NCBI RefSeq assembly: GCF_900108015.1
Contig: NZ_FNVP01000005.1
Span: 1 to 64,000 of the forward strand
Source: Flavobacterium urumqiense
GTDB lineage: Bacteria; Bacteroidota; Bacteroidia; Flavobacteriales; Flavobacteriaceae
DNA: 64,000 nt
Direction: 5' to 3'
The first letter of the stretch is position 1, and each line of letters opens with the position of its first letter. The notes beneath the pieces are model-generated. The model was not told the DNA's origin, did no database searches, and saw nothing but the letters and a program-made list of their open reading frames with translations. Of this stretch, positions 63,267 to 64,000 are shown piece after piece. A program made the translations under genes and the position numbers.

Positions 63267-64000
63267 TTATAACTCAACTTTAAATTTTGAACTTTTTTCT
63301 TCAATTAGAATTTCATCACATTTCGGGCAATATTCGTGTTCACCATTCAAATACCCATGAACTGGACATACACTAAACACGGGCGTAACGGTAATGTATG
63401 GCAATTTAAAATTGGATATCACTTTCTTCACAAACTGTTTGCAGGCTTCGGGAGAACTGATTTTTTCACTCATATACAAGTGTAAAACCGTTCCTCCAGT
63501 ATATTTGCATTGTAATTCATCTTGCAAAAACAACGCTTCAAAAGGATCTTCGGTGTGATCCACCGGAATCTGGGAACTGTTTGTATAATAAATATTGTCT
63601 CCTTGTCCGGCTTGTATAATGTTTGGAAAACGTTTTTTGTCTTCCTTGGCAAATCGGTAGGTAGTTCCTTCCGCTGGTGTGGCTTCCAGATTGTATAAAT
63701 TTCCGGTTTCTTCCTGGAATTCTTTCATTCGATTCCGAATATGCTCCAAGATTTCTGATGCAAATTCGATTCCTGACGATGAAGTAATAGCGTCTTGATT
63801 TCCGGTAAAATTTGCAATCATTTCGTTCATTCCGTTTACACCAATGGTCGAAAAATGATTTCTGAAATGCTGTAAATACCGTTTGGTGTACGGATACAAA
63901 CCTCGGTCGTACATTTCTTGGATAAACACTCTTTTTTTCTCCAAAGTAGATTTAGAAATATATAATAACCGATCTAATTGTTTGAATAATTCTTGTTTGT
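63267..64000 (-). CDS. nrdD: Class III (anaerobic) ribonucleoside-triphosphate reductase, partial
   Basis: Reduces NTPs to dNTPs without oxygen. The visible part is the C-terminal 240 or so residues; the frame stays open to the end of the window (KQELFKQLDRLLYIS at the edge), so the start is outside. It shows GVNGMNEMI, YYTNSSQIPVD and TVTPVFSVCPVHGYLNGEHE with CPKCDE: a zinc-ribbon with C-x2-H and C-x2-C. It stops just after this, without the glycyl-radical loop, which is encoded by the next gene. Confidence 0.9.
   Translation of the reverse strand, partial: KQELFKQLDRLLYISKSTLEKKRVFIQEMYDRGLYPYTKRYLQHFRNHFSTIGVNGMNEMIANFTGNQDAITSSSGIEFASEILEHIRNRMKEFQEETGNLYNLEATPAEGTTYRFAKEDKKRFPNIIQAGQGDNIYYTNSSQIPVDHTEDPFEALFLQDELQCKYTGGTVLHLYMSEKISSPEACKQFVKKVISNFKLPYITVTPVFSVCPVHGYLNGEHEYCPKCDEILIEEKSSKFKVEL

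Overview
The window reads as chromosomal DNA of a Flavobacterium-like member of the Bacteroidota (Flavobacteriaceae). Signs are the low G+C content, promoters with the TAnnTTTG -7 box instead of an E. coli -10, weak ribosome binding sites, type IX secretion (T9SS) C-terminal sorting domains, GEVED and DUF4136 proteins, a clade II (Sec-type) nitrous oxide reductase, and bacteroidetal lineage genes such as GSCFA and DUF5522. The ice-binding-type proteins would fit a cold, aquatic or soil species, but that is inference.

Layout. 1-3.6 kb: an initiator tRNA and the ribosome-assembly GTPases era and der. 3.7-8.5 kb: a high-affinity phosphate operon (OprO/P-like porin, pstS, pstC, pstA, pstB) read leftward. 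8.5-9.4 kb: an Rrf2 regulator and a 35-codon peptide gene behind a palindromic operator. 9.5-12.8 kb: two TPM-domain proteins, lemA, a MerR regulator and an M23 peptidase. 13.2-18 kb: alaS, a decayed GxxExxY gene between short direct repeats, a GSCFA gene and a DUF4230 gene. 18-19.8 kb: an aromatic amino acid hydroxylase with a long C-terminal extension. 20.0-23.7 kb: an AT-rich, translationally coupled three-gene cassette that looks like an ABC-three-component (ABC-3C) conflict system with a Cap4/DUF4297-like nuclease, followed by an orphan antitoxin-like gene. 24-28.6 kb: a phytase-like esterase, a truncated hemoglobin, a DUF4136 lipoprotein, urocanate hydratase and a DUF5522 gene. 28.9-41.3 kb: secreted and surface proteins, namely a 1745-residue T9SS protein, two tandem paralogues carrying a DUF3494 (ice-binding) domain in permuted order, and a second T9SS protein. 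41.4-44.6 kb: an ACC deaminase/D-cysteine desulfhydrase-like enzyme, a glucosaminidase-LysM lipoprotein and hemL. 45.3-52.4 kb: a nitrous oxide reduction cluster (cytochrome c, nosZ, nosL fusion, nosD, nosF, nosY, cupin, truncated hemoglobin). 52.4-57.5 kb: a fasciclin protein, a heme-copper-oxidase-like membrane protein with a Crp/Fnr regulator, and nadB-nadA. 57.9-60.7 kb: a 604-residue protein of unknown function and a DUF6602 nuclease-like protein. 60.8-64 kb: an anaerobic/NO-stress block (Rrf2/NsrR-like regulator, hemerythrin, CopD-like membrane protein, nrdG, and class III ribonucleotide reductase, whose glycyl-radical tail is a separate small gene).

Taken together the organism is an aerobe able to survive without oxygen: N2O respiration, NO handling and anaerobic deoxynucleotide synthesis sit within 20 kb. 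The least ordinary items are the ABC-3C cassette, the permuted ice-binding domains apparently inserted in a jelly-roll, the split NrdD, the Rrf2/small-peptide/operator unit, and several families of short dispersed repeats, some of which appear to have entered coding sequences in frame (alaS, hutU, DUF5522). All calls come from reading sequence and translations; no database search or folding was run.
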